Of a stretch of DNA of 64,000 bases, positions 36,293 to 45,501 are shown in pieces. The first letter of the stretch is position 1. Every line of letters begins with the position of its first letter. Under the pieces are notes generated by a model. It was not told the origin of the DNA and searched no databases. It saw only the letters and a list, made by a program, of their open reading frames with translations. Source of the DNA: Pedobacter sp. L105 (GTDB taxonomy: Bacteria > Bacteroidota > Bacteroidia > Sphingobacteriales > Sphingobacteriaceae); NCBI RefSeq assembly GCF_009765875.1, contig NZ_LMUP01000014.1:248001-312000 (forward strand), read 5' to 3'. The position numbers were made by a program, and so were the translations under genes.

Positions 36293-37183
36293 TCAGTTGA
36301 AAACCTGTTTTTTAAATTGCAGCGGACTTAGGCCTACTTCCTTTTTAAATAATCTGGAGAAGTAAGAAATACTGTCGAACCCAAGTCGATAAGCGATTTC
36401 TGATACAGACTGATCATCAACAATAAGCAGGTTTTTAGCTTCCGATACCAGATAAATATGGATATGTTCCAAAGCTGTTTTACCACTTTCCTGTTTGAGG
36501 AGGTCGCTCAGATAACTCGGAGATATGTTAAGCTGGGAGGCGATATGATTAACGGATGGTAATCCTTTGGTTGACAAGAGGCCGCTTTCCACATAGGTAT
36601 TAATGGCCTTATTGAATTTCGTTACTGTTTTACCTGAACTCTCAGCGCGGTTTATGAATTGCCGTTTATAAAAACGCTGGGAATATTTGAGTAAGGTATC
36701 AAGCGTGCTCAACATAATCTCCTTACTATATTCATCCTGGTTATTTAAATATTCGTTTTCAATTTTATGAAATAAATCCCATGTAATTTGCTCTTCTTTT
36801 GGGGAAAGATGGAGCGCCTCATTTGTTTCGTAATCAAAGAAGTTGTATTTTTTTATTTCGTCATGTAAACTGTGTCCATTTAAAAAGTCTTCGTGAAAGA
36901 AAATAAGGAAACCATCTTCATCAAATTCGAGGAATTTTAATTCAATGATCTGATGTGGTCTCACAAACATCATAGAACCGGATTCGTGGTCATATTTAGT
37001 CCTGCCGTACAAAACAATGCCCGACTTTAATTTTTTAAATCCGATCATATAAAAATCGCTGGTAAATTCCCGGTCGCCCATACTGCAAATGCCTCTGCAT
37101 TGATATAAACTGATCAGCGGATTTTCAGGTGGCGGAAACGCATTTTCCCGGTGGAGTGTAGTCAGGCTTTTATAATGTTTCAT
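36293..37183 (-). CDS. AraC-family transcriptional regulator
   Basis: A 296-residue regulator with an N-terminal cupin-like sensing domain (about residues 1-150) and a C-terminal AraC DNA-binding domain (about 195-296). The latter has two helix-turn-helices (HIASQLNISPSYLSDLLKQE and SVSEIAYRLGFDSISYFSRL) and the closing FKKEVGLSPLQFKK. It lies 79 bases downstream of the SDR oxidoreductase on the same strand; Bacteroidota often pair such a regulator with an SDR it controls. A 13-bp inverted repeat sits in the gap. The effector is unknown. Confidence 0.92.
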   Translation of the reverse strand: MKHYKSLTTLHRENAFPPPENPLISLYQCRGICSMGDREFTSDFYMIGFKKLKSGIVLYGRTKYDHESGSMMFVRPHQIIELKFLEFDEDGFLIFFHEDFLNGHSLHDEIKKYNFFDYETNEALHLSPKEEQITWDLFHKIENEYLNNQDEYSKEIMLSTLDTLLKYSQRFYKRQFINRAESSGKTVTKFNKAINTYVESGLLSTKGLPSVNHIASQLNISPSYLSDLLKQESGKTALEHIHIYLVSEAKNLLIVDDQSVSEIAYRLGFDSISYFSRLFKKEVGLSPLQFKKQVFN

Positions 37184-37196
37184 GGCTTAAAAATTA

Positions 37197-37230
37197 ACAC
37201 AATCTACACATTTTTGAGTGTAGATTGTGT
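37197..37230. promoter_or_regulatory. 13-bp inverted repeat between SDR and AraC genes
   Basis: Perfect arms ACACAATCTACAC and GTGTAGATTGTGT around an 8-base loop, 14 bases before the AraC start codon. On the minus strand it follows the SDR stop by 32 bases and is followed by TTAATTTTT, so it could be the SDR terminator or an autoregulatory operator for the AraC protein. Confidence 0.5.
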
Positions 37231-37262
37231 GGGTAAATGTCATAATTGTTCTTTGGTTCAGC

Positions 37263-38078
37263 TTAACCGTGTGCAGCAGCAGAAACTTCTTTCCATTCCT
37301 CAAAACTGGCCAAACGTTGCTCATAAACCTGTTTAACAGCAGGATAAGCTACTTTACCAAACAATACACGTAAAGGAGGATTCTCGCTATCTACAATTTT
37401 TAAAATCGGATCAACGGTAGCTTCGGGTTTGCCCCATGAGTCTGGCGTTGCAGCTTCCATAAAGGCCTTTTTCAAGGGGGCATAAATCTCTTTTGGTGTA
37501 GTTTGATTTGCTGAGGCGCCGCTCCAATCTGTAGAGAAGCCATTCGGTTCTACCAGTGTAATGTTGATACCAAAACCTTTTACTTCTGTGGCTAAAGTTT
37601 CACTAAATCCTTCCACTGCAAATTTTGAAGCATTGTATAATCCTAGTATGGGTAAGGTAATTAAACCAAGGAAACTGGATACCTGGATAATATGTCCGCT
37701 TTTTTGTTCCCTCATGATCGGCAGAACAGCCTGTGTGATCCAAAGTACGCCAAAGAAATTCGTTTCCATCTGGTTTCGTGCCTGCTCTTCAGTAGTTTCT
37801 TCAATTGCTCCGAATAATCCGTATCCTGCATTATTGATCACTACATCTATGGTTCCAAATTTTTCTTTCACCTTGTTTACTGCTGCAAAACAAGCATCGT
37901 GATCGTTTACGTCCAGCTGGATGGGGAGAATAGCATCTCCATATTTTTCAACCAGGTCGTTCAGCGCATTTAAATCTCTGGCAGTTGCAGCAACCCTGTC
38001 GCCGCGTTTTAAAAACGCTTCTGCCCATAATTTACCGAATCCACGTGATGCACCGGTAATTAAAATTGTTTTTGACAT
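37263..38078 (-). CDS. SDR-family oxidoreductase
   Basis: A 271-residue classical short-chain dehydrogenase, cytoplasmic. The NAD(P)-binding motif TGASRGFG is at residues 7-14, NNAG near 86-89, and the catalytic Ser and Tyr-x-x-x-Lys are in SSFLGLITLPILGLYNASK (about 138-156). It reduces or oxidises an unknown alcohol/ketone. The basic residue after TGAS (Arg) suggests NADPH preference. Followed by the AraC regulator. Confidence 0.92.
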   Translation of the reverse strand: MSKTILITGASRGFGKLWAEAFLKRGDRVAATARDLNALNDLVEKYGDAILPIQLDVNDHDACFAAVNKVKEKFGTIDVVINNAGYGLFGAIEETTEEQARNQMETNFFGVLWITQAVLPIMREQKSGHIIQVSSFLGLITLPILGLYNASKFAVEGFSETLATEVKGFGINITLVEPNGFSTDWSGASANQTTPKEIYAPLKKAFMEAATPDSWGKPEATVDPILKIVDSENPPLRVLFGKVAYPAVKQVYEQRLASFEEWKEVSAAAHG

Positions 38079-38188
38079 CTTCTTCTGTGTTAATTATTAT
38101 ATGTCAAAGGTATTTTGCACAGAAGACAAAAATTTGTACAGAATTAAGAATTAATAGTACAGATTACTGTTCGCTAAACAAGATCACA

Positions 38189-39814
38189 TTATCCTACCAA
38201 GGCCGGCATAAATTGAGGTGGTGTTCTTTTTTTACTGGCCTGTTCATAGGCATAAGCCATTTTTATCAGTTCAGGCTCACTATAGGCGGTACCAAAAAAT
38301 GATAATCCCATCGGCAGTTCATGCCAGCTGCCCATTGGTACGGTAATATGCGGATAACCGGCCCGGGCTGCGGGAGTGGAAAACGAAAATCCGTTATCAT
38401 AATCACCATTTACCAGATCGATGCATACCGCAAAACCATTGGTTGGCCCAATAAAAGCATCCAGCTTTTCTTTTTTCATCAGCGTATCAATGGTTTGCTG
38501 CGTAAAGCTGTTTGACTTTTTTAACGCTTCCAGATAGGCTGGTGTATCCAACCCGTCTTTTTGCTGGGCGAGTTCCAGGGTTTCCTGTTTAAAGAAAGGC
38601 ATCGCTTTGGTCTCGTTTTGTTTGTTGTAAGAAATGAGGTCTGCAAGGGTTTTGATTTTGGAATTGGCTTTTTGCAGGTATTGGTTTAAGCCATCTTTAA
38701 ATTCATAAAGCAGGACTTCAAATTCTGCCTTCCCTGTACTTTCCAATACTTTGTTAAGCTCAATTTCTACAATTATGGCCCCTTTGCTGCGCAATGTTTT
38801 AAGTGCATCCTGCAGCAGGCTTTCCATTGCAGCATTGCCTTTTAGTGCAGATTTCTCCAGGCCAAGGCGTTTGCCCTTCAGGCCATCGGGCGTCAAAAAC
38901 TGAGTATAATCTTTTTCGGCTTTTCCTTTACTTAGCAGGGTAGATGGATCTGCTGGATCTATTCCAGCAAGGATACCCAATAAGATGGCAGCATCCTCCA
39001 CTGTTCTTGCCATTGGTCCGGCTGTGTCCTGTGTTTTTGAAATGGGAATGATACCCGTACGGCTCAACAAACCGACAGTGGGTTTAATCCCTACCAATCC
39101 ATTAACGGAAGAGGGAGAAACTACCGAGCCATCAGTTTCTGTTCCAATGGCTACTGTACAAAAATTTGCTGCCACTGCCGCGCCCGATCCAGCACTGGAG
39201 CCACTCGGATTACGGTCGAGGATATACGGGTTTTTAGTTTGCCCGCCGCGGCTGCTCCATGCACTGGTAGAACTGGTGGAGCGAAAATTTGCCCATTCGC
39301 TTAAATTGGTTTTACCTAAAATGACGGCTCCCGACGCACGCAATAAGTTAATAATAAAGGCATCTTTAGCAGCAACATTATCCTGCAAAGCTATAGACCC
39401 TGCAGTGGTGTGCATGTGGTCGCCGGTGTCAATATTATCTTTGATCAGTACCGGGATACCATGCATAGGCCCACGCACTTTACCTGCTGCACGTTCTTTA
39501 TCCAGCATATCTGCTATTTCCAGTGCATCTTTGTTCAGTTCTATAACCGCATTGATCATTGGCCCTTGTTTATCCATCGCATCAATCCTTTTCAGGTAAA
39601 GTTCTGTGATAGAACGGGAAGTATGTGTCTTATCCTTCATTTTTCGCTGGAGTGCAGCAATTGAGATTTCATTCAGTTCAAAATTATCCTGCTGCGGATG
39701 ATCTCCTTCTGCGGTTGTACTTTTTGAAGGTACCTCCTTACAGGAGCTGTTGAGTAATGAACCCAGGCTAAGGCTGGCGATAGTACCTGTTTTGATGAAG
39801 TTTCTTCTTTCCAT
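38189..39814 (-). CDS. Amidase-signature enzyme, Tat-type lipoprotein
   Basis: A 541-residue amidase that hydrolyses C-N bonds of amides. The catalytic triad is visible: Lys125 (PVLIKDN), cis-Ser206 (SGSSAGSG) and nucleophile Ser230 (TETDGSVVSPSS). The 24-residue spacing between the two Ser equals that in fatty acid amide hydrolase. The N-terminus has a twin-arginine motif (ERRNFIK) and a lipobox-like LNSSC (Cys25), so it is probably exported folded and lipid-anchored. The substrate is unknown. A single gene, start at ATG 39814. Confidence 0.92.
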   Translation of the reverse strand: MERRNFIKTGTIASLSLGSLLNSSCKEVPSKSTTAEGDHPQQDNFELNEISIAALQRKMKDKTHTSRSITELYLKRIDAMDKQGPMINAVIELNKDALEIADMLDKERAAGKVRGPMHGIPVLIKDNIDTGDHMHTTAGSIALQDNVAAKDAFIINLLRASGAVILGKTNLSEWANFRSTSSTSAWSSRGGQTKNPYILDRNPSGSSAGSGAAVAANFCTVAIGTETDGSVVSPSSVNGLVGIKPTVGLLSRTGIIPISKTQDTAGPMARTVEDAAILLGILAGIDPADPSTLLSKGKAEKDYTQFLTPDGLKGKRLGLEKSALKGNAAMESLLQDALKTLRSKGAIIVEIELNKVLESTGKAEFEVLLYEFKDGLNQYLQKANSKIKTLADLISYNKQNETKAMPFFKQETLELAQQKDGLDTPAYLEALKKSNSFTQQTIDTLMKKEKLDAFIGPTNGFAVCIDLVNGDYDNGFSFSTPAARAGYPHITVPMGSWHELPMGLSFFGTAYSEPELIKMAYAYEQASKKRTPPQFMPALVG

Positions 39815-40034
39815 ATTGAGCGGTAAATAAAACTCAATTAACGAAAAATGAGGCAGATATAAAAGAAATATTTAGTCAGGGACTTTAATGTTACGTATCG
39901 AATTTTTTGATTCGGTACAGGTACTTGGCTAGAAATGTTTTTTTACTGTCCATGGAAATAATTCCTATTCTGTTAAAAAACAAAAACCGGTCACTGACGT
40001 TTCAATTTGTGATTGAATGCGATTAACATAAGGA

Positions 40035-40649
40035 ATGGAACAATTGAATTTTATGGAGGAGATGGGCGCTGAGAAAAACCTGTCTACACCTATATTTGAC
40101 TATAGACCAGGGGTTTTCAGTAAGGAAGAAAGTGAATTTTTTAGGGAAAAGCTAATTCGCGAAACATCCTGGAGCCAGAAGTCAGCATTGATGTATGGGA
40201 AAGAAGTACTCACACCAAGGTTAACTGCCTGGTTTGGCGATGAAGGAACAGATGATGCTATTCAAGGAGAGAAGTCGGGCGCTTTTCCCTGGACAAAAGA
40301 ACTGCTGGAAATCAAATCGCGGGTAGAAAAGCTGGCAGGCATGTCATTCAACAGTGTGCTGCTCAATTATTACCGGGATGGAAACGACTCTGTAAGCTGG
40401 CATAGTGATGGTGACGGGGTGCCCGGCAAAAATATGTTTGTTGTTTCCGTTAGTTTTGGCCAGGAACGTGAGTTTGATATCAGAAGTAAGATTAATCCTC
40501 AGGATAAATTTAAAGTATTATTAGAGGATGGTTCTTATTTTTTTATGAAGGGGGATTTCCAGGATAAATGGCAACACCGCATAGCTAAATCGAAAAAATC
40601 TATGAAGGCCAGAATTAATCTAACATTCAGGGTGATTTTGGGTAAATAA
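40035..40649 (+). CDS. alkB: AlkB-type alpha-ketoglutarate-dependent dioxygenase
   Basis: A 204-residue Fe(II)/2-oxoglutarate dioxygenase that repairs alkylated bases by oxidative demethylation. Iron ligands are His123 and Asp125 (SWHSDGD) and His181 (WQHRI). The 2-oxoglutarate-binding RxxxxxR is at 193-199 (RINLTFR). The substrate-loop PRLTAWFGD near 61-69 and NYYRDGNDS near 111-119 are typical of ALKBH2/3-like bacterial enzymes. It is followed 26 bases later by a GNAT acetyltransferase gene on the same strand. No SOS or Ada box is recognised upstream. Confidence 0.93.
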   Translation: MEQLNFMEEMGAEKNLSTPIFDYRPGVFSKEESEFFREKLIRETSWSQKSALMYGKEVLTPRLTAWFGDEGTDDAIQGEKSGAFPWTKELLEIKSRVEKLAGMSFNSVLLNYYRDGNDSVSWHSDGDGVPGKNMFVVSVSFGQEREFDIRSKINPQDKFKVLLEDGSYFFMKGDFQDKWQHRIAKSKKSMKARINLTFRVILGK

Positions 40650-40675
40650 TTTAGATTTGCATTTTATTTAGCCAT

Positions 40676-41134
40676 ATGAACAAAGTAACCCTTCAACGTA
40701 CAACAAGCGCCGATACAGATTTCCAATCCCTGATTGCTGAGTTAAATGACGACCTGCGTAAGCGCAATGGAGATATCATGGATATTTATGAGCAGCATAA
40801 CCTTATTGCAAAATTGGATACAGTGGTGATTGCTTATTTGGATGGTGTAGCAGTAGGTAGCGGCTGTTTTAAGTCTTTTGATCAGGAATCTGTAGAATTG
40901 AAAAGAATGTTTGTGCAAGAAGTTGCCCGCGGCAAGGGAATCAGTAAAATGGTTCTCAGGGAATTAGAAATATGGGCGCAGGAGTTGGGTTTCCGGTATA
41001 CTGTGTTGGAAACCGGGGTAAGACAAATGGAAGCACAGGCATTGTATCAGAAAGCCGGTTATGTGGAAATACCAAAGTATGGCCCTTACGTTGGGCTCGA
41101 AAACAGTATTTGTTTTGGTAAAACACTTGCTTAA
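40676..41134 (+). CDS. GNAT-family N-acetyltransferase
   Basis: A 152-residue acetyl-CoA-dependent acetyltransferase. The GNAT core includes the central strand VELKRMFVQEVARGKGIS, whose RGKGIS binds the acetyl-CoA pyrophosphate, and a following helix plus strand (FRYTVLETG). The first 40 residues form the substrate-side arm. The acceptor is unknown. It starts 26 bases after alkB and may share its transcript. Confidence 0.88.
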   Translation: MNKVTLQRTTSADTDFQSLIAELNDDLRKRNGDIMDIYEQHNLIAKLDTVVIAYLDGVAVGSGCFKSFDQESVELKRMFVQEVARGKGISKMVLRELEIWAQELGFRYTVLETGVRQMEAQALYQKAGYVEIPKYGPYVGLENSICFGKTLA

Positions 41135-41328
41135 AGGTTTTTGTGTTTTTCAAAATTGATTTGATCTCATCTTGACTAAGCAGATTTTAATTTTTATCTT
41201 CATCTGAATAATCCTATTCTGCTAAAAGATGGTTTGAAAAAAGGATGCTGAATTGAGTTTAATGGAAATAGTAGCAGGCCGATCCTTTTCCATCATCCGC
41301 GTGATTATTAATCTTTAATGTCTGAAAA

Positions 41329-42174
41329 ATGGAAACCCGTTTTGAACAAATCCGCGAACAGCAAAAGCAATCCTGGAACAGTTTTTCCTCAGGATGGAAA
41401 AAATGGGATGATTTTAACATGCATTTTCTGCTACCTATGGGCGAAACCATTATCAGCAGCCTGAATTTAAAGGACAATGACCATGTTTTAGATATTGCAG
41501 CAGGCACGGGAGAGCCGGGAATTACAATGGCCGGCCTGGTTACAAAAGGAGAAGTAACAGGCCTGGACCTTGCAGAAGATATGCTGGTTATTGCCGCCGA
41601 AAACGCTGCTGGAAAAGGATTGAAGAACTATACAACTCTTGTTGGCGATGCATGTGAGTTACCTTTTGATAAAGAGATTTTTGATGCAGTGAGCTGTCGA
41701 ATGGGCTTTATGTTCTTTTCTGATATGCAGCAGGCAGCGGGAGAAATGCACCGTGTTTTAAAATCGGGCGGGAGAATTGCGATCTCCGTGTGGGCAGATC
41801 CGGGCTTAAATAATTGGGTAACTACCATGATGAGCATCATACAGAAATATGTTGATCTTCCGGCTCCGGTTCCCGGGGCACCGGGTATGTTTCGCTGTGC
41901 TGCGCCCGGTTTAATGATGACAATATTTAAGGAAACAGGTTTTATACGTATAACTGAAAAGGAAATTAAAGGGAATGTAAATTATCAAAGTTTTGACCGT
42001 TATTGGGAAATGATGATGGATGTAGGCGCGCCGATTGTTGCCGCCTTATCAGGTGCAGATGAAGCGACGATAGCGATCATTAAGAAAGAGATATCTGTTT
42101 TATTCAGCTCAAGAAATAAAGAAAATGAAGCGCTTTTGCAATATGCTGCTACGATAATTTCGGCTGAAAAATAA
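41329..42174 (+). CDS. Class I SAM-dependent methyltransferase
   Basis: A 281-residue methyltransferase of the UbiE/Methyltransf_11 type. The SAM-binding motif I is VLDIAAGTGEPGITMA (about residues 52-67), the acidic residue after strand 2 is in VTGLDLAEDML, and motif III is in FDAVSCRMGFMF with the following loop SGGRIAISVW. The C-terminal part forms a variable cap that probably binds the substrate, which is unknown. A single gene with no obvious pathway neighbours. Confidence 0.88.
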   Translation: METRFEQIREQQKQSWNSFSSGWKKWDDFNMHFLLPMGETIISSLNLKDNDHVLDIAAGTGEPGITMAGLVTKGEVTGLDLAEDMLVIAAENAAGKGLKNYTTLVGDACELPFDKEIFDAVSCRMGFMFFSDMQQAAGEMHRVLKSGGRIAISVWADPGLNNWVTTMMSIIQKYVDLPAPVPGAPGMFRCAAPGLMMTIFKETGFIRITEKEIKGNVNYQSFDRYWEMMMDVGAPIVAALSGADEATIAIIKKEISVLFSSRNKENEALLQYAATIISAEK

Positions 42175-42383
42175 GATTGTTATGCATAACTAAGCTTTGA
42201 CAATTGTTCATACTGCTTACATTTCATGATCGTTTTAAATCAAAACGCTTAAAAGCAGGTAAACCACAAACAATTTCTTCTATAGAATTACTCATAGGGA
42301 TCATTGAATTTATTATACGAACGATCCCTATACTTGTTTGTTTTAACAGAAAAAATATTCTGTGATTGGCGTACTACTTAACC

Positions 42384-43751
42384 TTAAAAAGCTTCATTTA
42401 AGCCCAGGAAGAACCCTCTGTTGTGGTCAACCCCATATGCATAATCCAAACACAAATTGGTGCGTGTAGCTTTATTAAAGAGCACACGTAAACCTCCACC
42501 GCCTCCGGGCTGCCATTTCTCGAAGATCGCTGTGCCCAGCATATCATTGGCAGTTTGCACATTAAAGAAGGTAACCCCGCTTAAAAATTTGTTTCGGGTG
42601 ATTGGGAAGCGGTATTCCAATTCTGAGTAGAAGTATTGTGTAGATTTGAAATATTGAACGGTATAGGCCCTTCCGCTACGTAATCCTGCATCTCTACCGG
42701 TTCCCGGTAATTCCAGGTAAGGAACAGCGCCGTTAACCAGGTAAGATCCCCAGTTCCAGAAAGCAAGTACATGCTCAGGATTGACAGAAGAAAGGCTCCA
42801 GTATTTCCTGAAATCTGTAGTGATCTGAGTAGAGTTCTTGGTACTTCCCAGCCATGTTTCATTTTGCCTTACACCCAGATCAGCATATATGCCTTTATAA
42901 GCACGGTTTTGGTTATCACGCGTTGTGTATTCTACGTTTACCAGAGCACCATTTGCCATATAATGATCGCGGGGGAAACCATGCTCATCGCTGTAAATGT
43001 TGTAAGGGGTGAGGTCTGTTGGATCAGTATGCGCTTTATCTTCAATATTTCGTCTGATATCAAATGCTAAACCGCCACCAACAAAGAGATGATCGGCAAC
43101 TTCTTTATATGCTTTTTCTCTGAAACTATAATACTGGGCATGCAGCACATATCCTTTACGTTCCGGGTCAGACAGTATATGATCTGCTACACTTGCATTG
43201 GAACCGTTTCCAATACCCAATCCAAAATCTGGCGTAACCGTTTTGGCGGCCACCAAACTACCCTGGAAGTTCCAGTCGTTACCAGGCGTGTAAATATTAT
43301 GATTGATATAAAAATAAAGAATCCCCTTGGTGGTAATAGAAGCAGAGGTCGAAGCAACCGACATCAATGTGCTGGGATCGGTTCCTAATTTTCTCCCTGC
43401 TACTGCTTTTATCCCTATTTGTGCGCCAATAGTAGGGTTGTAGGCAAAGTTGGGGATAACAGTGATACCTGATTTTTGCTGAACAGGTGTTTCTGGTTTA
43501 TTTGGATAGAGGATATGATGGATCGCATCGGAAATATCATACTGTGCGTTGAGTTTATCATTTTGTTTTTTTGCCAGCAAACGTAAAGAATCTGCCTGGG
43601 CCGCCTTTTTTAAGGAATCGGTATTCTGAGCCTGTACGTTACTATTAAAACCTGCAAATAGGAGAAGGGCTAAGACCTTTAAGGATAAAGATAGTTTGCC
43701 AGCGTTAGTATGATACACCTCTTTAAGGCGTAATATTGAGTTGGATTTCAA
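42384..43751 (-). CDS. D15/BamA-superfamily outer membrane protein without POTRA
   Basis: A 455-residue outer membrane beta-barrel resembling the Bac_surface_Ag (D15) domain. A signal peptide ends near residue 42 (SNVQAQ). A charged helical linker follows, then a 16-strand-like barrel with FNVQTANDMLG and the closing GLRVLFNKATRTNLCLDYAYG, ending in Phe as outer membrane proteins do. There are no POTRA repeats, so it is not a BamA or TamA proper. The only in-frame start before the signal peptide is a TTG at 43749-43751. It lies 20 bases after an exact -7 box, which supports it. Confidence 0.8.
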   Translation of the reverse strand: MKSNSILRLKEVYHTNAGKLSLSLKVLALLLFAGFNSNVQAQNTDSLKKAAQADSLRLLAKKQNDKLNAQYDISDAIHHILYPNKPETPVQQKSGITVIPNFAYNPTIGAQIGIKAVAGRKLGTDPSTLMSVASTSASITTKGILYFYINHNIYTPGNDWNFQGSLVAAKTVTPDFGLGIGNGSNASVADHILSDPERKGYVLHAQYYSFREKAYKEVADHLFVGGGLAFDIRRNIEDKAHTDPTDLTPYNIYSDEHGFPRDHYMANGALVNVEYTTRDNQNRAYKGIYADLGVRQNETWLGSTKNSTQITTDFRKYWSLSSVNPEHVLAFWNWGSYLVNGAVPYLELPGTGRDAGLRSGRAYTVQYFKSTQYFYSELEYRFPITRNKFLSGVTFFNVQTANDMLGTAIFEKWQPGGGGGLRVLFNKATRTNLCLDYAYGVDHNRGFFLGLNEAF

Positions 43752-43771
43752 GTTATAAATATTTCAGGGTG

Positions 43772-43779
43772 CAAATATA
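43772..43779 (-). promoter_or_regulatory. -7 promoter box of the D15-type gene
   Basis: On the minus strand TATATTTG matches TAnnTTTG exactly, 20 bases before the TTG start. A TTTG about 16 bases further upstream may be the -33 element. Confidence 0.5.
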
Positions 43780-43837
43780 AGAGTATATAGTAAACCAAAC
43801 AGTATTAAAAATGTTTGATATTAAACCATTAAGTTTT

Positions 43838-44359
43838 ATGAAGCACATTATTCCGATACTAATCTTGCCCGTTCTATTTTTAACGGCATGCAGTCAAAGT
43901 ACCCGAAACGCTAAAGATAGCAAGACCGATACGGTCAGTTCCCCTTCTAAGGGACAATCCGTGACGAAAGTACTGTTCGCAACAATGAAAATTAGGGACA
44001 ATATTAAAGTTGGGGATTCGATAAAGCTGAGATTTACTGTTTATAATCCAACAGATAGCGTAATGCAATTTTGTAAATGGCATACGCCTTTTGAACCTTT
44101 AATGAGCAAATATCTTGACGTTAAAGACGAAAAGGGTGAAGAGGTTTCTTATAAAGGCGCAATGGCTAAAAGAATGATGCCTCCTCCGGCAAGCAGTTAT
44201 ATACAGGTTAAAGCAGGTGACAGCCTTTCAGTTGATGTAGACATGCTAAAGGCTTATGCGATCACACAACCTGCAAAATATACGATCAGTTATAATGGAC
44301 AATCCATGAGTGGTCTGGTATTAAAAGACAGCGTAACTTTTGTTTACGCTGCTAAGTAA
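43838..44359 (+). CDS. Lipoprotein with M35-protease-like beta domain
   Basis: A 173-residue exported lipoprotein. The signal sequence with lipobox LTAC begins at ATG 43838; the frame also has an ATG nine codons upstream. The mature part looks like the beta-sandwich found ahead of M35 (deuterolysin/peptidyl-Lys) catalytic domains: TVYNPTDSVMQFCKWHTPFE, a SYKGAMAKR segment and a QPAKYTISY segment. No HExxH protease domain follows, so it is a stand-alone domain that may bind or inhibit proteins. The match is from memory of the family and should be tested. Confidence 0.6.
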   Translation: MKHIIPILILPVLFLTACSQSTRNAKDSKTDTVSSPSKGQSVTKVLFATMKIRDNIKVGDSIKLRFTVYNPTDSVMQFCKWHTPFEPLMSKYLDVKDEKGEEVSYKGAMAKRMMPPPASSYIQVKAGDSLSVDVDMLKAYAITQPAKYTISYNGQSMSGLVLKDSVTFVYAAK

Positions 44360-44423
44360 TAAATTAAGAAAATCACAGCCTCTGGCTAAGAGCCTGAGTT
44401 TAGGTAATTAAAAAAAGATATAT

Positions 44424-45194
44424 ATGGATCGTTTTGAAAACAAAATTGCACTGATCACCGGCAGTACGCAGGGCATAGGATTGGCTTGTGCGTTGAGATT
44501 AGCCAGTGAAGGTGCCGACATTATTTTAAATGGGCGCAAATATGATGAAAGGGCGGAGGATGCTATTCGTCAGATCAATGCCATGGGTAGAAAGGCTTCG
44601 TTTATAGAATCAGACATGAGCCGGCAGGACGATGTGACCAGTCTGATTACAAAAGGTGTAGCTGTATATGGCCAGCTTGATATCCTGGTAAACAATGCCG
44701 GTGTAGAAAAAAATCATAGTTTTTGGGAAGTAACCGAAGAGGAGTATGATCTGGTGATGAATACCAATCTTAAAGGCGTGTTTTTTCTAACGCAGGCATT
44801 TGTGAACTATTGCAGAAACTCAAATAGGCCAGGTGTGGTAATCAATATGAGTTCGGTACATGAGGAGATCATTTTTCCGCATTTCGCAGCTTATTGCGCC
44901 AGCAAAGGGGCACTGAAAATGTTAACGAGAAACCTGGCAACTGAACTGGCACCTTTAAATATCCGCATCAACAATGTTGCCCCGGGAGCAATCTCCACGC
45001 CCATCAATCATACGCTGATTGATAATCCTGAATTGTTGGCAAATGTGTTAAAGAACATACCGCTCAAAAAACTGGGGCAGCCTAAAGATGTAGCCGCAGT
45101 AGTTGCGTTTTTAGCTTCTGATGATGCCGGATATGTGACCGGTTCTACTTATTTTGTAGATGGCGGGTTAACTTATCATTATGAAGAACAGTAA
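44424..45194 (+). CDS. SDR-family oxidoreductase, glucose dehydrogenase-like
   Basis: A 256-residue classical short-chain dehydrogenase. TGSTQGIG at residues 12-19 binds the cofactor, NNAG lies near 90-93, and the active site comprises the Ser in NMSSVHEE and the Tyr-Lys pair in YCASKGALK (about 157-165). The ending GYVTGSTYFVDGGLTYH is the usual oligomer-forming C-terminus. It resembles sugar (glucose 1-) dehydrogenases and 3-oxoacyl reductases; the exact substrate is unknown. Ends in a strong terminator 150 bases downstream. Confidence 0.9.
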   Translation: MDRFENKIALITGSTQGIGLACALRLASEGADIILNGRKYDERAEDAIRQINAMGRKASFIESDMSRQDDVTSLITKGVAVYGQLDILVNNAGVEKNHSFWEVTEEEYDLVMNTNLKGVFFLTQAFVNYCRNSNRPGVVINMSSVHEEIIFPHFAAYCASKGALKMLTRNLATELAPLNIRINNVAPGAISTPINHTLIDNPELLANVLKNIPLKKLGQPKDVAAVVAFLASDDAGYVTGSTYFVDGGLTYHYEEQ

Positions 45195-45344
45195 ATTAAC
45201 CTAATGACAACGTCAAGTTGTGTTAATGCTTGATAATGGCAGAACAATCAATTATTTACCGTGTTATGCATTTGGTTTAAAACAAGTAAATTAGGTTACC
45301 CTCATAATAAAAGGAAGCGAGAACCTTTTATTTATGAAAAACAT

Positions 45345-45381
45345 GAACCCGTATTCTTTATTGAATACGGGTTCTTTTTTT
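45345..45381 (+). terminator. Rho-independent terminator after the SDR gene
   Basis: A perfect 12-bp stem (GAACCCGTATTC and complement) with a 6-base loop and eight T. The 150 bases between it and the SDR stop contain no gene. Confidence 0.88.
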
Positions 45382-45439
45382 ATGCTTTTACCTTATGGAG
45401 CGGCAGGGTTGCATGGTACAATCCCCTGGCATAGGGCCA

Positions 45440-45480
45440 TTATAAAAACAGGGAAAGCCAATTTATGACTGTCCCTGTTT
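45440..45480 (-). terminator. Probable terminator of the ferritin-like operon
   Basis: Arms AAACAGGGA (45446-45454) and TCCCTGTTT (45472-45480). Read on the minus strand the hairpin is followed by TTTTATAA, 22 bases after the stop codon of the ferritin-like gene. Confidence 0.65.
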
Positions 45481-45501
45481 AATGTAGTTTATAAGAGGCT
45501 A

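Noticed and set aside
38985..39599. 204-codon ORF opposite the amidase gene
   Set aside because: It is a shadow frame of a well-supported enzyme with all catalytic residues on the minus strand. The Ser/Ala-rich product is typical of antisense frames.
42294..42331. Inverted repeat ATAGGGATC/GATCCCTAT
   Set aside because: Nine-base arms with a 20-base AT-rich spacer and no T-run. Too weak to call a terminator or operator.
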